In this document: one piece after another, positions 49,472-56,673 of the stretch
How the letters are laid out: each line of letters starts with the position of its first letter
How positions within the stretch are numbered: the stretch's first letter is position 1
NCBI GenBank assembly: GCA_031655335.1
Contig: CP134226.1
Span: forward strand, 868,001-932,000
Length of the DNA: 64,000 nucleotides
DNA from: Thalassospiraceae bacterium LMO-SO8
GTDB taxonomy: Bacteria > Pseudomonadota > Alphaproteobacteria > Rhodospirillales > Casp-alpha2
Direction of reading: 5' to 3'
Position numbers and translations under genes: made by a program
The notes under the pieces: generated by a model
Databases searched by the model: none
What the model was told of the DNA's origin: nothing
The model's input: only the letters and a program-made list of their open reading frames with translations

Positions 49472-50560
49472 TTAGAACAGGGACATCTGCGCCGACGGCG
49501 GCGTCGGCGGGCGGAACAGGTCACAGCGCAGCGGCCGGCTGCCGGACCGTGCCCGGTCCAGGCCCGCGCGCTTGAGCGCCGCCTTGAAGCGCGCCGCGAG
49601 CAACTGCGCCTCGACCCCCGTGCCGGTATAGCGGGTTCCCCATTCGGCGCGGTAGAGGGCGCCGTCGCGACTTGCCCGCACGCGGTTCAGAACCCGCTCC
49701 GCCCGGTCGGGGAAATGGGTTTCCAGCCATTCCCGGAACAGGTCCGCGACCTCGCCCGGCAGGCGCAACAGGGTATAGCCCGCCGCCGTCGCCCCGGCGG
49801 CGGCGGCCTCGGCGATGATGGCGTCCAGTTCCATGTCGTTGAGGGCCGGAATCATGGGGGCGGCCAGCACGGTCACCGGCACGCCCGCCCCGGCCAGGCC
49901 GGCGATGGCGCCGAGCCGCTTGGCCGCCGTCGGCGCGCGCGGTTCAAGCCGCCGCGCCAGCCCCCGGTCCAGGGTCGTCACCGAAACCGCGACCGACGCC
50001 AGCCCCTTCGCCGCCATGGGCGCCAGGATGTCGATATCCCGCAGCACCAGATCCGATTTGGTGGTGATGGAAACGGGATGATTACAGGCGGCCAGAACCT
50101 CGAGCACGCCGCGGGTGATGCCGAACCGCCGTTCGATCGGCTGATAGGGGTCCGTGTTGGCCCCCAGTTGCAGGGTCTGGCAACGGTAGGACTTGGCCGC
50201 CAGTTCGCGGCGCAGCAATGCCGCCGCGTCATGCTTGGCGAACAACCTGGTTTCGAAATCAAGCCCCGCGGACAGGCCCAGATAGGCATGGCTTGGCCGC
50301 GCGAAACAGTACACGCAGCCGTGCTCGCACCCCCGATAGGGGTTGAGCGAGCGGTCGAAGGGAATGTCGGGCGACGTATTGCGCGCGATCACCTTGCGCG
50401 CCGCATCGGGAAGGACCTGAGTGCGCAGCGGCGGCAGGTCCCCGTCATCGCCCCAGCCGTCGTCCACGGCTTCCCGCGTCAGGCGCTCGAAACGGCCGTC
50501 CTGGTTGGAAACGGCGCCCCGCCCCTTCATGGCAGAGCCGAATTTAGGCGATCCGGACAT
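49472..50560 (-). CDS. Radical SAM protein, PA0069/SplB-like family
   Basis: This protein of about 362 residues has the cysteine cluster CEHGCVYC (about 76-83) of a radical SAM enzyme. Further core segments are QLGANTDPYQPIE and VLAAPMIPALND. The N-terminal KGRGA...RFERL block is typical of the PA0069 family. The start is uncertain: ATG 50560 or ATG 50530 (MKGRGAV), neither with a ribosome site; the longer frame to 50668 is not supported. The reaction is unknown. Confidence 0.88.
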   Translation of the reverse strand: MSGSPKFGSAMKGRGAVSNQDGRFERLTREAVDDGWGDDGDLPPLRTQVLPDAARKVIARNTSPDIPFDRSLNPYRGCEHGCVYCFARPSHAYLGLSAGLDFETRLFAKHDAAALLRRELAAKSYRCQTLQLGANTDPYQPIERRFGITRGVLEVLAACNHPVSITTKSDLVLRDIDILAPMAAKGLASVAVSVTTLDRGLARRLEPRAPTAAKRLGAIAGLAGAGVPVTVLAAPMIPALNDMELDAIIAEAAAAGATAAGYTLLRLPGEVADLFREWLETHFPDRAERVLNRVRASRDGALYRAEWGTRYTGTGVEAQLLAARFKAALKRAGLDRARSGSRPLRCDLFRPPTPPSAQMSLF

Positions 50561-50705
50561 GGGATGAGGATATCGCGACAAAAGAACAATACAAGAACAT
50601 TTATACTGATGTTGACTGAATGCGATATCGCGCGCCGACCGCCGAGTTCCCTCGCTTGCGCCTGCCAACTCCTATATGCTCGTCACTGGCAGCAAGGAGA
50701 TCGAA

Positions 50706-50927
50706 TTGCCCAATTTCCACATCTATCCCGTCGCCGACGGTGATTCGTTCTGGGTCAAGGCGTCAAGCAGCGAAGAAGCCCGCAAGCTGATCACCCTGAA
50801 CGTGCCGGACGCCCCCAACGCAACGGAAGCGTCGCAATACCGTTGCGAGGAGGACGACCAGAAATCTCCTCCCCATGGGCTGATCTATCATCAGCAGGGC
50901 CGCCCGATCACCATCACCAAGCGCTAA
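50706..50927 (+). CDS. Small hypothetical protein
   Basis: This protein of about 73 residues is best started at TTG 50706, which has AAGGAG 6 bases before it; an ATG at 50676 lacks such a site. The sequence PNFHIYPVADGDSFWVKASSSEEARKLI... reads as a short mixed alpha/beta domain. No domain is recognised. It is transcribed away from the radical SAM gene. Confidence 0.65.
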   Translation: MPNFHIYPVADGDSFWVKASSSEEARKLITLNVPDAPNATEASQYRCEEDDQKSPPHGLIYHQQGRPITITKR

Positions 50928-51034
50928 ACCGCCGACCTCCCCACACGGCGGACCGGCGGGCCGTCGCCCCGCGCACCTGGACAAGAGTCCCGGTGACAGA
51001 ACCGTCATGGTTTGTTAGAGTTTCATTCAGGTTA

Positions 51035-51057
51035 CGGGCCGGGCGTTTTCCGGCCCG
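51035..51057 (+). terminator. GC hairpin after small gene
   Basis: The stem CGGGCCGG / CCGGCCCG (8 bp) has a 7-base loop GCGTTTT. It is located about 108 bases after the 50.7-kb gene and 32 bases before a 40-codon frame. It could be a terminator without a U tract or a leader structure. Confidence 0.4.
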
Positions 51058-51088
51058 CCGTGGAATAACGTGGTCTGGGCATGGGTAC

Positions 51089-51211
51089 ATGAGCAAGATC
51101 AAGGACATCATCGACGGCATCCTCGACGGCCTGGCCGAACTGCTGGCTCCGCCGCCGGCGCCCGTGCCGATCCCCGTGCGCAACCGCCCGCAGCAGCGCC
51201 CCCGGCGCTGA
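51089..51211 (+). CDS. Possible 40-residue small protein
   Basis: The frame MSKIKDIIDGILDGLAELLA followed by a Pro/Arg-rich tail (APVPIPVRNRPQQRPRR) gives an amphipathic helix and a basic Pro-rich end. A weak GGG precedes the ATG. It lies just before the TIGR04283 gene. Support is composition and location only. Confidence 0.4.
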   Translation: MSKIKDIIDGILDGLAELLAPPPAPVPIPVRNRPQQRPRR

Positions 51212-51278
51212 CACCCGGCCTTTCCGACGCCTGTCATGAACCCCCGCCGATGACGCGCCGCCATCGGAGCCCGACGCC

Positions 51279-52061
51279 GTGAGCGACCTGCCCCCCGATC
51301 ACCCGCCGACGGAAGGCCCGGCGCCGGACAATCCGGCCGACAGTGCGCCGGACGCCCCGCCCGCCGCCGAACGCGTCGCCGTGCCGCCGACCCTCAGCGT
51401 CATCATCCCGACCTTGAACGCGGCCACGGATTTGGGCCGCGCCCTGGACAGCCTGTCCGGCGCCGGCATCGATTTCGAGGTCATCGTCGCCGACGGCGGC
51501 TCCACCGACGGAACCCAGCGCATCGCCCGCGCCTTCGACGCCAAGGTCGTCGCGGCCCCGCGCGGACGGGGACCGCAGTTGGCCGCGGGGGCGGCGGCGG
51601 CGGCGGGATCGTGGCTGTTGTTCCTGCATGCGGACAGCGCCCTTCAGCGCGGCTGGCAGATCATCCTGCGCGGCTTCACCGGCAACCGGGACAACCATTT
51701 CCGGGCCGGATATTTCCAATTGATCCTGGACGACCCGGCGCCGCAGGCGCGACGGGTCGAAGATCTGGCCAACTGGCGGGCCAAACATCTGGGCCTGCCT
51801 TACGGCGATCAGGGGCTGGTGATCTCGCGGCCGTTCTACGATTTCCTAGAGGGCTACAAACCCCTGCCGCTGATGGAGGATGTGGATCTGGTGCGCCGCA
51901 TCGGCAACAAACGCCTGACCCCCCTGCCCTCGGCCGTCACGACCTCGGCCGTGCGCTATCGCAAGGGCGGCTGGTGGCTGCGCCCGCTGCGCAACCTGTT
52001 GTGCCTGGGCCTGCATTATGCGGGCCTGCCGCCGCGCTGGATCGAGCGTCTGTACCGGTGA
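51279..52061 (+). CDS. Family 2 glycosyltransferase, TIGR04283 type
   Basis: This 260-residue protein has a disordered Pro-rich N-terminus (about 1-36), then the GT2 fold: LSVIIPTLNAATDLGRAL, VIVADGGSTDGT (nucleotide-sugar and metal-binding DxD-like motif), GSWLLFLHADS (second acidic motif) and MEDVDLVRRI. The start is GTG 51279. Its stop overlaps the start of the next gene (GTGA), so it is coupled to the TIGR04282 partner. The sugar and acceptor are unknown. Confidence 0.9.
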   Translation: MSDLPPDHPPTEGPAPDNPADSAPDAPPAAERVAVPPTLSVIIPTLNAATDLGRALDSLSGAGIDFEVIVADGGSTDGTQRIARAFDAKVVAAPRGRGPQLAAGAAAAAGSWLLFLHADSALQRGWQIILRGFTGNRDNHFRAGYFQLILDDPAPQARRVEDLANWRAKHLGLPYGDQGLVISRPFYDFLEGYKPLPLMEDVDLVRRIGNKRLTPLPSAVTTSAVRYRKGGWWLRPLRNLLCLGLHYAGLPPRWIERLYR

Positions 52062-52669
52062 CGCGCAAGACCCTGCAAAACCATCTGGTCATCTTCGCCA
52101 AGGCGCCGCGCCTGGGCCGCGTGAAGACACGCCTGGCGCGGCATATCGGCGGCGTCGGCGCCTGGGCCTTCTACCGGGGCATGCTGGCGGGGCTGACACG
52201 GCGGCTGGGCCGGGATCCGCGCTGGCGTTGCTGGCTGGCCGTGTCGCCGGACCAGAGCATTTTCGACCGGGGCCTGTGGCATGCCGCCGCGCCGGGATGC
52301 CGCTCCTTCCTCAGCCAGGGCGGCGGGGATCTGGGCGCGCGCATGGCCCGGGTCATGGCGCTGCTGCCGCCGGGGCCCGTGGTGCTGATCGGATCGGACA
52401 TTCCGGGTATCCAGCCCAAGATGATCGCCCGCGCGTTCAAGCGGCTGGGCCGCCACGACGCCGTGTTCGGCCCGGCCCCCGACGGCGGCTATTGGCTGGT
52501 CGGGCTGCGTCGCCGGCCGCGCTTCATCGATCCCTTCGGCGGCGTGCGCTGGTCCACGGACCAGGCCCTGGCCGACAGCCGGGCCAACCTCGCGGGCCTC
52601 AGCATCGCCCTGATCGACGAACTGGAAGATGTCGACGACGGCCCGTCCTTCGCCCGCCGCAAAACCTGA
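52058..52669 (+). CDS. TIGR04282/DUF2064 glycosyltransferase-like protein
   Basis: This 203-residue nucleotide-diphospho-sugar transferase-like protein has VIFAKAPRLGRVKTRLAR (the nucleotide-binding Lys/Arg loop), VVLIGSDIPGI and FGPAPDGGYWLVG. It belongs to a family that pairs with TIGR04283, here joined by a GTGA overlap. The start is GTG 52058. No substrate can be named. Confidence 0.9.
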   Translation: MTRKTLQNHLVIFAKAPRLGRVKTRLARHIGGVGAWAFYRGMLAGLTRRLGRDPRWRCWLAVSPDQSIFDRGLWHAAAPGCRSFLSQGGGDLGARMARVMALLPPGPVVLIGSDIPGIQPKMIARAFKRLGRHDAVFGPAPDGGYWLVGLRRRPRFIDPFGGVRWSTDQALADSRANLAGLSIALIDELEDVDDGPSFARRKT

Positions 52670-52688
52670 GCGACCCGGTACACAGGAA

Positions 52689-52716
52689 AAAGGCCCGGCA
52701 TCGTTGCCGGGCCTTT
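52689..52716. terminator. Rho-independent bidirectional terminator
   Basis: A perfect 12-bp stem (AAAGGCCCGGCA / TGCCGGGCCTTT) has a 4-base loop and A/T flanks. It ends the glycosyltransferase pair and the convergent doxX gene. Confidence 0.93.
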
Positions 52717-52744
52717 CCCGTTGGGGCGCGGATGTGGATGGGGA

Positions 52745-53176
52745 TTACGCGGCCACCAACTGTTTGATCCGCTCCAGGCTCGGGCTTTTGGCCAGGGCCA
52801 GGGCACCATCGCCGATCAGGGCCTGGACCAGGGCGGCAATGGTCAGAAACAAGGGATATTCCCAGCCCCCGCCCTGGGCGGTGAACAGCCAGCCGTTGCC
52901 GGCATGCACCCACAAGGCCCCGGCCAGAACCGGCACCAGGGCCAGCGCCACGACACGGGTCTGGATACCCAGGATCAGGGCGATCCCGCCCAGGCTTTCG
53001 GCGGCGATGGTGGCATAGGCGGTGAAACCGGGCAGGCCCAGGCTTTCGAAGAACTGCACGGTGCCTGGAATGGTGAACACCACGACCTTGAGATACAGGC
53101 TGTGGGCGATGAACATGACGCCGAGCGAAACACGAAGCAGCAGGGCGGCATAGGGGGCGGTTTTCTGATCAATCAT
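52745..53176 (-). CDS. DoxX family membrane protein
   Basis: This 143-residue protein has four hydrophobic helices (about 8-28, 50-70, 74-95, 103-125). The DoxX features LLRVSLGVMFIAHSLYLK and GLPGFTAYATIAAESLGGIALILG are present. Its start, ATG 53176, is behind AGGAG. It is divergent from a LysR-type gene that probably regulates it. Some members reduce disulfide or quinone-type substrates; the role here is unknown. Confidence 0.9.
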   Translation of the reverse strand: MIDQKTAPYAALLLRVSLGVMFIAHSLYLKVVVFTIPGTVQFFESLGLPGFTAYATIAAESLGGIALILGIQTRVVALALVPVLAGALWVHAGNGWLFTAQGGGWEYPLFLTIAALVQALIGDGALALAKSPSLERIKQLVAA

Positions 53177-53278
53177 CGGAATGACTCCTGGTCAATTCGG
53201 TTAAAGGTTCGGTGGTCCTTGTGGGGGGACGCGGCCCCATCGCCGCGTCGGTGGCGGAACCCTATGCCTTGCTTGAGT

Positions 53279-53325
53279 GCAAATAAATTCTCAGAAATTG
53301 CCAACTTTATTTGCAAAAATGCAAA
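53279..53325. promoter_or_regulatory. Palindromes in the doxX/lysR divergent gap
   Basis: GCAAATAAA (53279-53287) and TTTATTTGC (53306-53314) form an inverted repeat with an 18-base spacer. TTTGCA-AAAA-TGCAAA (53310-53325) is a second palindrome overlapping its right arm and lies 19 bases before the regulator ATG. This is the expected place for LysR binding and autoregulation. Confidence 0.5.
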
Positions 53326-53344
53326 ATTACGCCAAACTTCACCC

Positions 53345-54232
53345 ATGCGCGATTGGGACGACCTGCGGTTCTTCCTGGCCGTCGCCCGGACCGGCAGCCT
53401 GTCGGGGGCGGCGAAGGCGCTGGGCGTCAATCATTCGACGGCGTTCCGCCGCATCGAGGCCTTGGAGGGCCGATTGGGCGTGCGCCTGTTCGAACGCCAC
53501 CGCGAAGGCTACGCCCTGACCCTGGCCGGCGACGAGATGCGCGACGCGGCGGAGCGGGTCGATGCCGAGATCGACGCCATGGAACGGCGGGTGACCGGCC
53601 GCGACCTGCGTCTGAGCGGCCCCCTGAGCGTAACCACCACGGATGACCTCGCGACCTGTCTGCTCGGCCCACCGCTGGCCGCGTTCCAGGCCACCTTCCC
53701 GGGCATCGCGTTGAGCGTCATTCTAGACAACCAGTTCTTCAATCTGTCGAAACGCCAGGCCGATGTCGCCCTGCGCCCGACCAATGAGCCGCCCGACACC
53801 CTGGTCGGCCGCCGGGTCTCTGCCCTGGCCTTTGCCGTCTATGCGACCCGGGGACAGGCGCCGAAGGGGCGCGGACAGAAAGCCCTGGCAGCCCGGCCCT
53901 GGATGGCCTTCGACGATTCACTGAGCCATCTGGCGGCGGCGCAATGGATGGCGCGGGAATACGGAGAAGCCCCGGTGGCGCTGCGTTCCAACAATTTTCT
54001 GACGCTGATGACCGGGGCAGTCCAAGGCATGGGGCTGGCCTTGCTGCCCTGCTTCATGGCCGATCCCGAGACCGCCCTGGAACGGGTCACGAAGCCGATC
54101 GACGACGCGCAATCCGCGCTATGGCTGTTAACCCACGCGGACCTGCGCAACACACAGCGAGTGCGCGCCTTCATGGAGCATATGGGCGACGCCTTGGCGG
54201 CCCAGCGGGCGTTGCTGGAAGGCCGGGGCTGA
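53345..54232 (+). CDS. LysR-family transcriptional regulator
   Basis: This 295-residue protein has the N-terminal LysR helix-turn-helix: WDDLRFFLAVARTGSLSGAAKALGVNHSTAFRRIEALEGRLG (quoted in parts only) at about residues 4-60. A periplasmic-binding-like effector domain follows. The start is ATG 53345, not the longer open frame. It is divergent from doxX, which it probably controls. Confidence 0.94.
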   Translation: MRDWDDLRFFLAVARTGSLSGAAKALGVNHSTAFRRIEALEGRLGVRLFERHREGYALTLAGDEMRDAAERVDAEIDAMERRVTGRDLRLSGPLSVTTTDDLATCLLGPPLAAFQATFPGIALSVILDNQFFNLSKRQADVALRPTNEPPDTLVGRRVSALAFAVYATRGQAPKGRGQKALAARPWMAFDDSLSHLAAAQWMAREYGEAPVALRSNNFLTLMTGAVQGMGLALLPCFMADPETALERVTKPIDDAQSALWLLTHADLRNTQRVRAFMEHMGDALAAQRALLEGRG

Positions 54233-54234
54233 GG

Positions 54235-54723
54235 TCAGGCAGCGGCGGCGCAGGTCGGCGGTGGGGCCTCGGCCTTGCTGCCATGGGCCTGCAAGCGGAC
54301 GTCGTTGATCAGGGTGCGGCCCAGGGCCCGGTTGAAACGCCCCGTCAGGCGCTGACCCAGGCTGCCGGTCAGGGCTTCCTTCCAGGTGTCCTGATACAGC
54401 ACGTTGCGCGAAACCTCGCCGTTGACCGCCGAAACCAGCCTCGGCATGAGCCGGCAGACGGCGTCCCGCGCGTCGCCGTTCGGCACGTCGATGGCGATCG
54501 ATACGATTACCACCTTGTCCTCGTTCTTTTTCTTTTTGAGCGTCCAGCCGCCGATATGGACCGCGATCGGCGCCATGCGGACCACGGACGGCCCCCGGTC
54601 GGAAGCACGTTCCCCGCCCCCCGGGAGAGAGACGTCGAACCCCGTCCCGATGGCGGCAACCGAGCCCACCGTGCCCGCCGCGACGGTGCTGGCGATCAGA
54701 ACGCTTTTGATGAAACCGGGCAT
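54235..54723 (-). CDS. Membrane-anchored protein, paralogue A (FliL-like layout)
   Basis: This 162-residue protein starts at ATG 54723 behind GGAGAGGG. One N-terminal membrane helix (about 5-27) is followed by a beta-alpha domain: RMAPIAVHIGGW, VVIVSIAIDV, then VCRLMPRLVSAVNGEV and a helical C-terminus with RFNRALGRTLINDV. It is clearly homologous to the next gene (shared xxMPRLVSxxN, RFNxALGxxxxxDV and a C-terminal Thr-Cys). The layout recalls FliL-like single-pass proteins but the usual flagellar C-terminus is absent. Function is unknown. Confidence 0.78.
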   Translation of the reverse strand: MPGFIKSVLIASTVAAGTVGSVAAIGTGFDVSLPGGGERASDRGPSVVRMAPIAVHIGGWTLKKKKNEDKVVIVSIAIDVPNGDARDAVCRLMPRLVSAVNGEVSRNVLYQDTWKEALTGSLGQRLTGRFNRALGRTLINDVRLQAHGSKAEAPPPTCAAAA

Positions 54724-54909
54724 CCTTCCCTCTCCGAAATGCCTTCGGAAGTTCGGCCGCACCCTCGATATGGTTTTTTTGATGGACCGCGCGGGCCTTC
54801 ATTTACCCAACGTGGTCTTGAGAATACTTCGCTCAGCCCTACTGACAAGCACGCCAAAGGTCTAGGTCCGGCAGGGAAAACCCGCCCACCCGGCATCGGC
54901 GGGCGACCG

Positions 54910-55404
54910 TCAGGTCGCGTCCGGACAGGTGGTCGGCGGGATGTCCTTCTTGTCCTGATAAGCGGTCAGGAACACGTCATCGACCACGCGCTCCCCCAGT
55001 GCCTTATTGAAGCGCTGCTGCAATTGGCTGGTCAGATTTTTGGGAATCGCATCCTGGGCGTTACCGGAATAGTTGACCAGATTGGCGAAGGTCGTGTTCA
55101 GGGAGGACACGAGGCGCGGCATCAACTGGCACACCTTGGCCGCGTTGTGCCCGCCGGTCACCCGCATCCCGACGGACACCAGCAGCAGCTTGGCCTTTTC
55201 TTTGCTTTTCAGGCTGTAGCCGCCGACCTGCACGGCCTGTGGGCGCATGCGCACCGTATGCAGTTTGTCGTCCTTGACCATGGCGGCGGACGAGGTCGCG
55301 GCGCTCGGCTCCGAACTGACCCAGATACCGATCCCGGCGATGCCGCCGATCACCACGATCGACGCAGCAACGCCGATCAACAGGCTTTTCATGAACTTGT
55401 CCAT
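54910..55404 (-). CDS. Membrane-anchored protein, paralogue B (FliL-like layout)
   Basis: This 164-residue protein has one N-terminal membrane helix (about 6-29), then the same domain as the downstream paralogue: VRMRPQAVQVGGYSL, LLLVSVGMRV, VCQLMPRLVSSLNTTF and RFNKALGERVVDDVFLTAY, ending with PPTTCPDAT. The two genes are a tandem duplication separated by about 190 bp. The bulk should be periplasmic. No function is known; the Cys in the C-terminal Thr-Thr-Cys is shared by both. Confidence 0.8.
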   Translation of the reverse strand: MDKFMKSLLIGVAASIVVIGGIAGIGIWVSSEPSAATSSAAMVKDDKLHTVRMRPQAVQVGGYSLKSKEKAKLLLVSVGMRVTGGHNAAKVCQLMPRLVSSLNTTFANLVNYSGNAQDAIPKNLTSQLQQRFNKALGERVVDDVFLTAYQDKKDIPPTTCPDAT

Positions 55405-55711
55405 CGGGCCCCCTTAGACGCGGCAAATCCAGCGCGGGAATGATACCAAAACGATAGTGACGTGGGCGGGCAAAAACGCCGGTTCCACCGCGATCGGAAG
55501 GATACGCGATAAAACTTTCAGGAAACTGACGTTTTCAGGATTCGTGGATCCGGGTTGTCCACAGCACGCGCCGGGGCCTGTGGATAACCGAACGGGGGAA
55601 AAGGGGGCGAATCGGCCTTCCGCGCCGCGACAAACGGCCGCCGGCGGAGCATGCCCCCGCCGGCCGGCGTTTCGGTTCACGCAGCCCGCGGGACCAGCGT
55701 CCCGCGGGGCC
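55405..55711. other. Non-coding stretch with DnaA-box pair and hairpins
   Basis: No plausible gene is seen. At 55555-55563 there is TTGTCCACA (one change from the DnaA box TTATCCACA) and at 55579-55587 the inverse TGTGGATAA (perfect). A GANTC site lies at 55539-55543. GC-rich inverted repeats (55643-55678; CCCGCGGGAC / GTCCCGCGGG at 55685-55708) lie just after the small exported gene and probably end its transcript. Confidence 0.6.
55555..55587. promoter_or_regulatory. Inverted pair of DnaA boxes
   Basis: TTGTCCACA and TGTGGATAA face each other with 15 bases between them and also form a near-perfect inverted repeat (GTTGTCCACAG / CTGTGGATAAC). DnaA binding is inferred from sequence. A minor replication-linked or titration site is plausible; an origin is not shown. 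Confidence 0.5.
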
Positions 55712-55990
55712 TTATTTGCTCGGCGCCAGGAAGCCCACGGCCTTCGCCACGCTGTCGCAGGCGACGTCGTTGATCTTCGTCTTGGCGGCCATCTTGGCCT
55801 TGTCGATGTTCTTGTTGAAGCCCCTCACCGCCGCCTTGTCGAGACCACCCTTGGCCTTCTTGAAGTCCGCTTCCGCGGTCTTGATGGCGGCCATGGGATC
55901 GGCCATGCAGTCATTGGCGCGGGCAGCCGTGGTGACGGCGGCAGACGACAGCATCACGGCAACCGCCGCGACCGGCAATGCGACACGCAT
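55712..55990 (-). CDS. Small exported helical protein
   Basis: This 92-residue protein has a signal peptide (about 1-25, ending near ARAND), then a Lys/Ala-rich helical mature part with two cysteines (DCMADP and VACDSV) that could form a disulfide. The start is ATG 55990 behind GGAG. It stands alone; strong GC hairpins follow the stop. Its function is unknown. Confidence 0.8.
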   Translation of the reverse strand: MRVALPVAAVAVMLSSAAVTTAARANDCMADPMAAIKTAEADFKKAKGGLDKAAVRGFNKNIDKAKMAAKTKINDVACDSVAKAVGFLAPSK

Positions 55991-56145
55991 CTCTTGAAAA
56001 CTCCGATGGATCGTTGCGGCCCGTGTTGGCCCTGCCGTCCCGGCACCGGGCGCGCGGCCGCTTTCAGACGCGGATTTGGCGCCGGATCGGACCTTTCGTC
56101 AATATGGATTTTTTGCGCTGGGCCGATGCAAAAAGCGCATGAAAC

Positions 56146-56673
56146 CTAGGCCATATGCTCTTTCAGGCGCGGCATCAGTTCGACGAAATTGCAGGGCTTG
56201 TGGCGGATGTCCAACTGATGCACCAGGATCTCGTCCCAGCCGTCCTTGCAGGCCCCGGTCGAGCCCGGCAGCACGAAAATGTAGGTGCCGTTCGCCACGC
56301 CCGCGCAGGCCCGCGATTGGATGGTCGAGGACTTGATCTTCTGAAAGCTGATCCAGCGGAACATCTCGCCGAAGCCGGGGATGATCTTTTCCGCAACGGC
56401 CTCAAGGGCTTCCGGGGTGACGTCGCGGCCCGTGACCCCGGTGCCGCCGGTCGAGATGATGCAGTCGACGGCGGGATCGTTGATCCATTGGCGGAACTGG
56501 TCGGCGATCACGGCGGCATCGTCCTTGACGATGGCGCGGGCGGCCAAGTTGTGCCCGGCCCCGGTCAGCCGCTCGACCAGAGTGTCGCCCGATCGGTCGT
56601 CGGCCAGGGTGCGCGTGTCCGATACGGTCAGGACCGCAATGTTAACGGGCAGAAATTCCGTCTGTTGGCTCAT
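56146..56673 (-). CDS. moaB: Molybdenum cofactor biosynthesis protein B
   Basis: This 175-residue MoaB/MogA-fold protein shows VNIAVLTVSDTRTLADDRSGD, the ISTGGTGVTGRDVTPEAL molybdopterin-binding loop and the C-terminal segment GACKDGWDEILVHQLD. It should adenylate molybdopterin for metal insertion. The start is ATG 56673, which overlaps the end of the upstream lytic transglycosylase gene by 32 bases. Confidence 0.95.
   Translation of the reverse strand: MSQQTEFLPVNIAVLTVSDTRTLADDRSGDTLVERLTGAGHNLAARAIVKDDAAVIADQFRQWINDPAVDCIISTGGTGVTGRDVTPEALEAVAEKIIPGFGEMFRWISFQKIKSSTIQSRACAGVANGTYIFVLPGSTGACKDGWDEILVHQLDIRHKPCNFVELMPRLKEHMA

Noticed and set aside
55405-55711. Chromosomal replication origin
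   Set aside because: Only two DnaA boxes and no AT-rich unwinding element or cluster of boxes are seen; a full origin is not supported.
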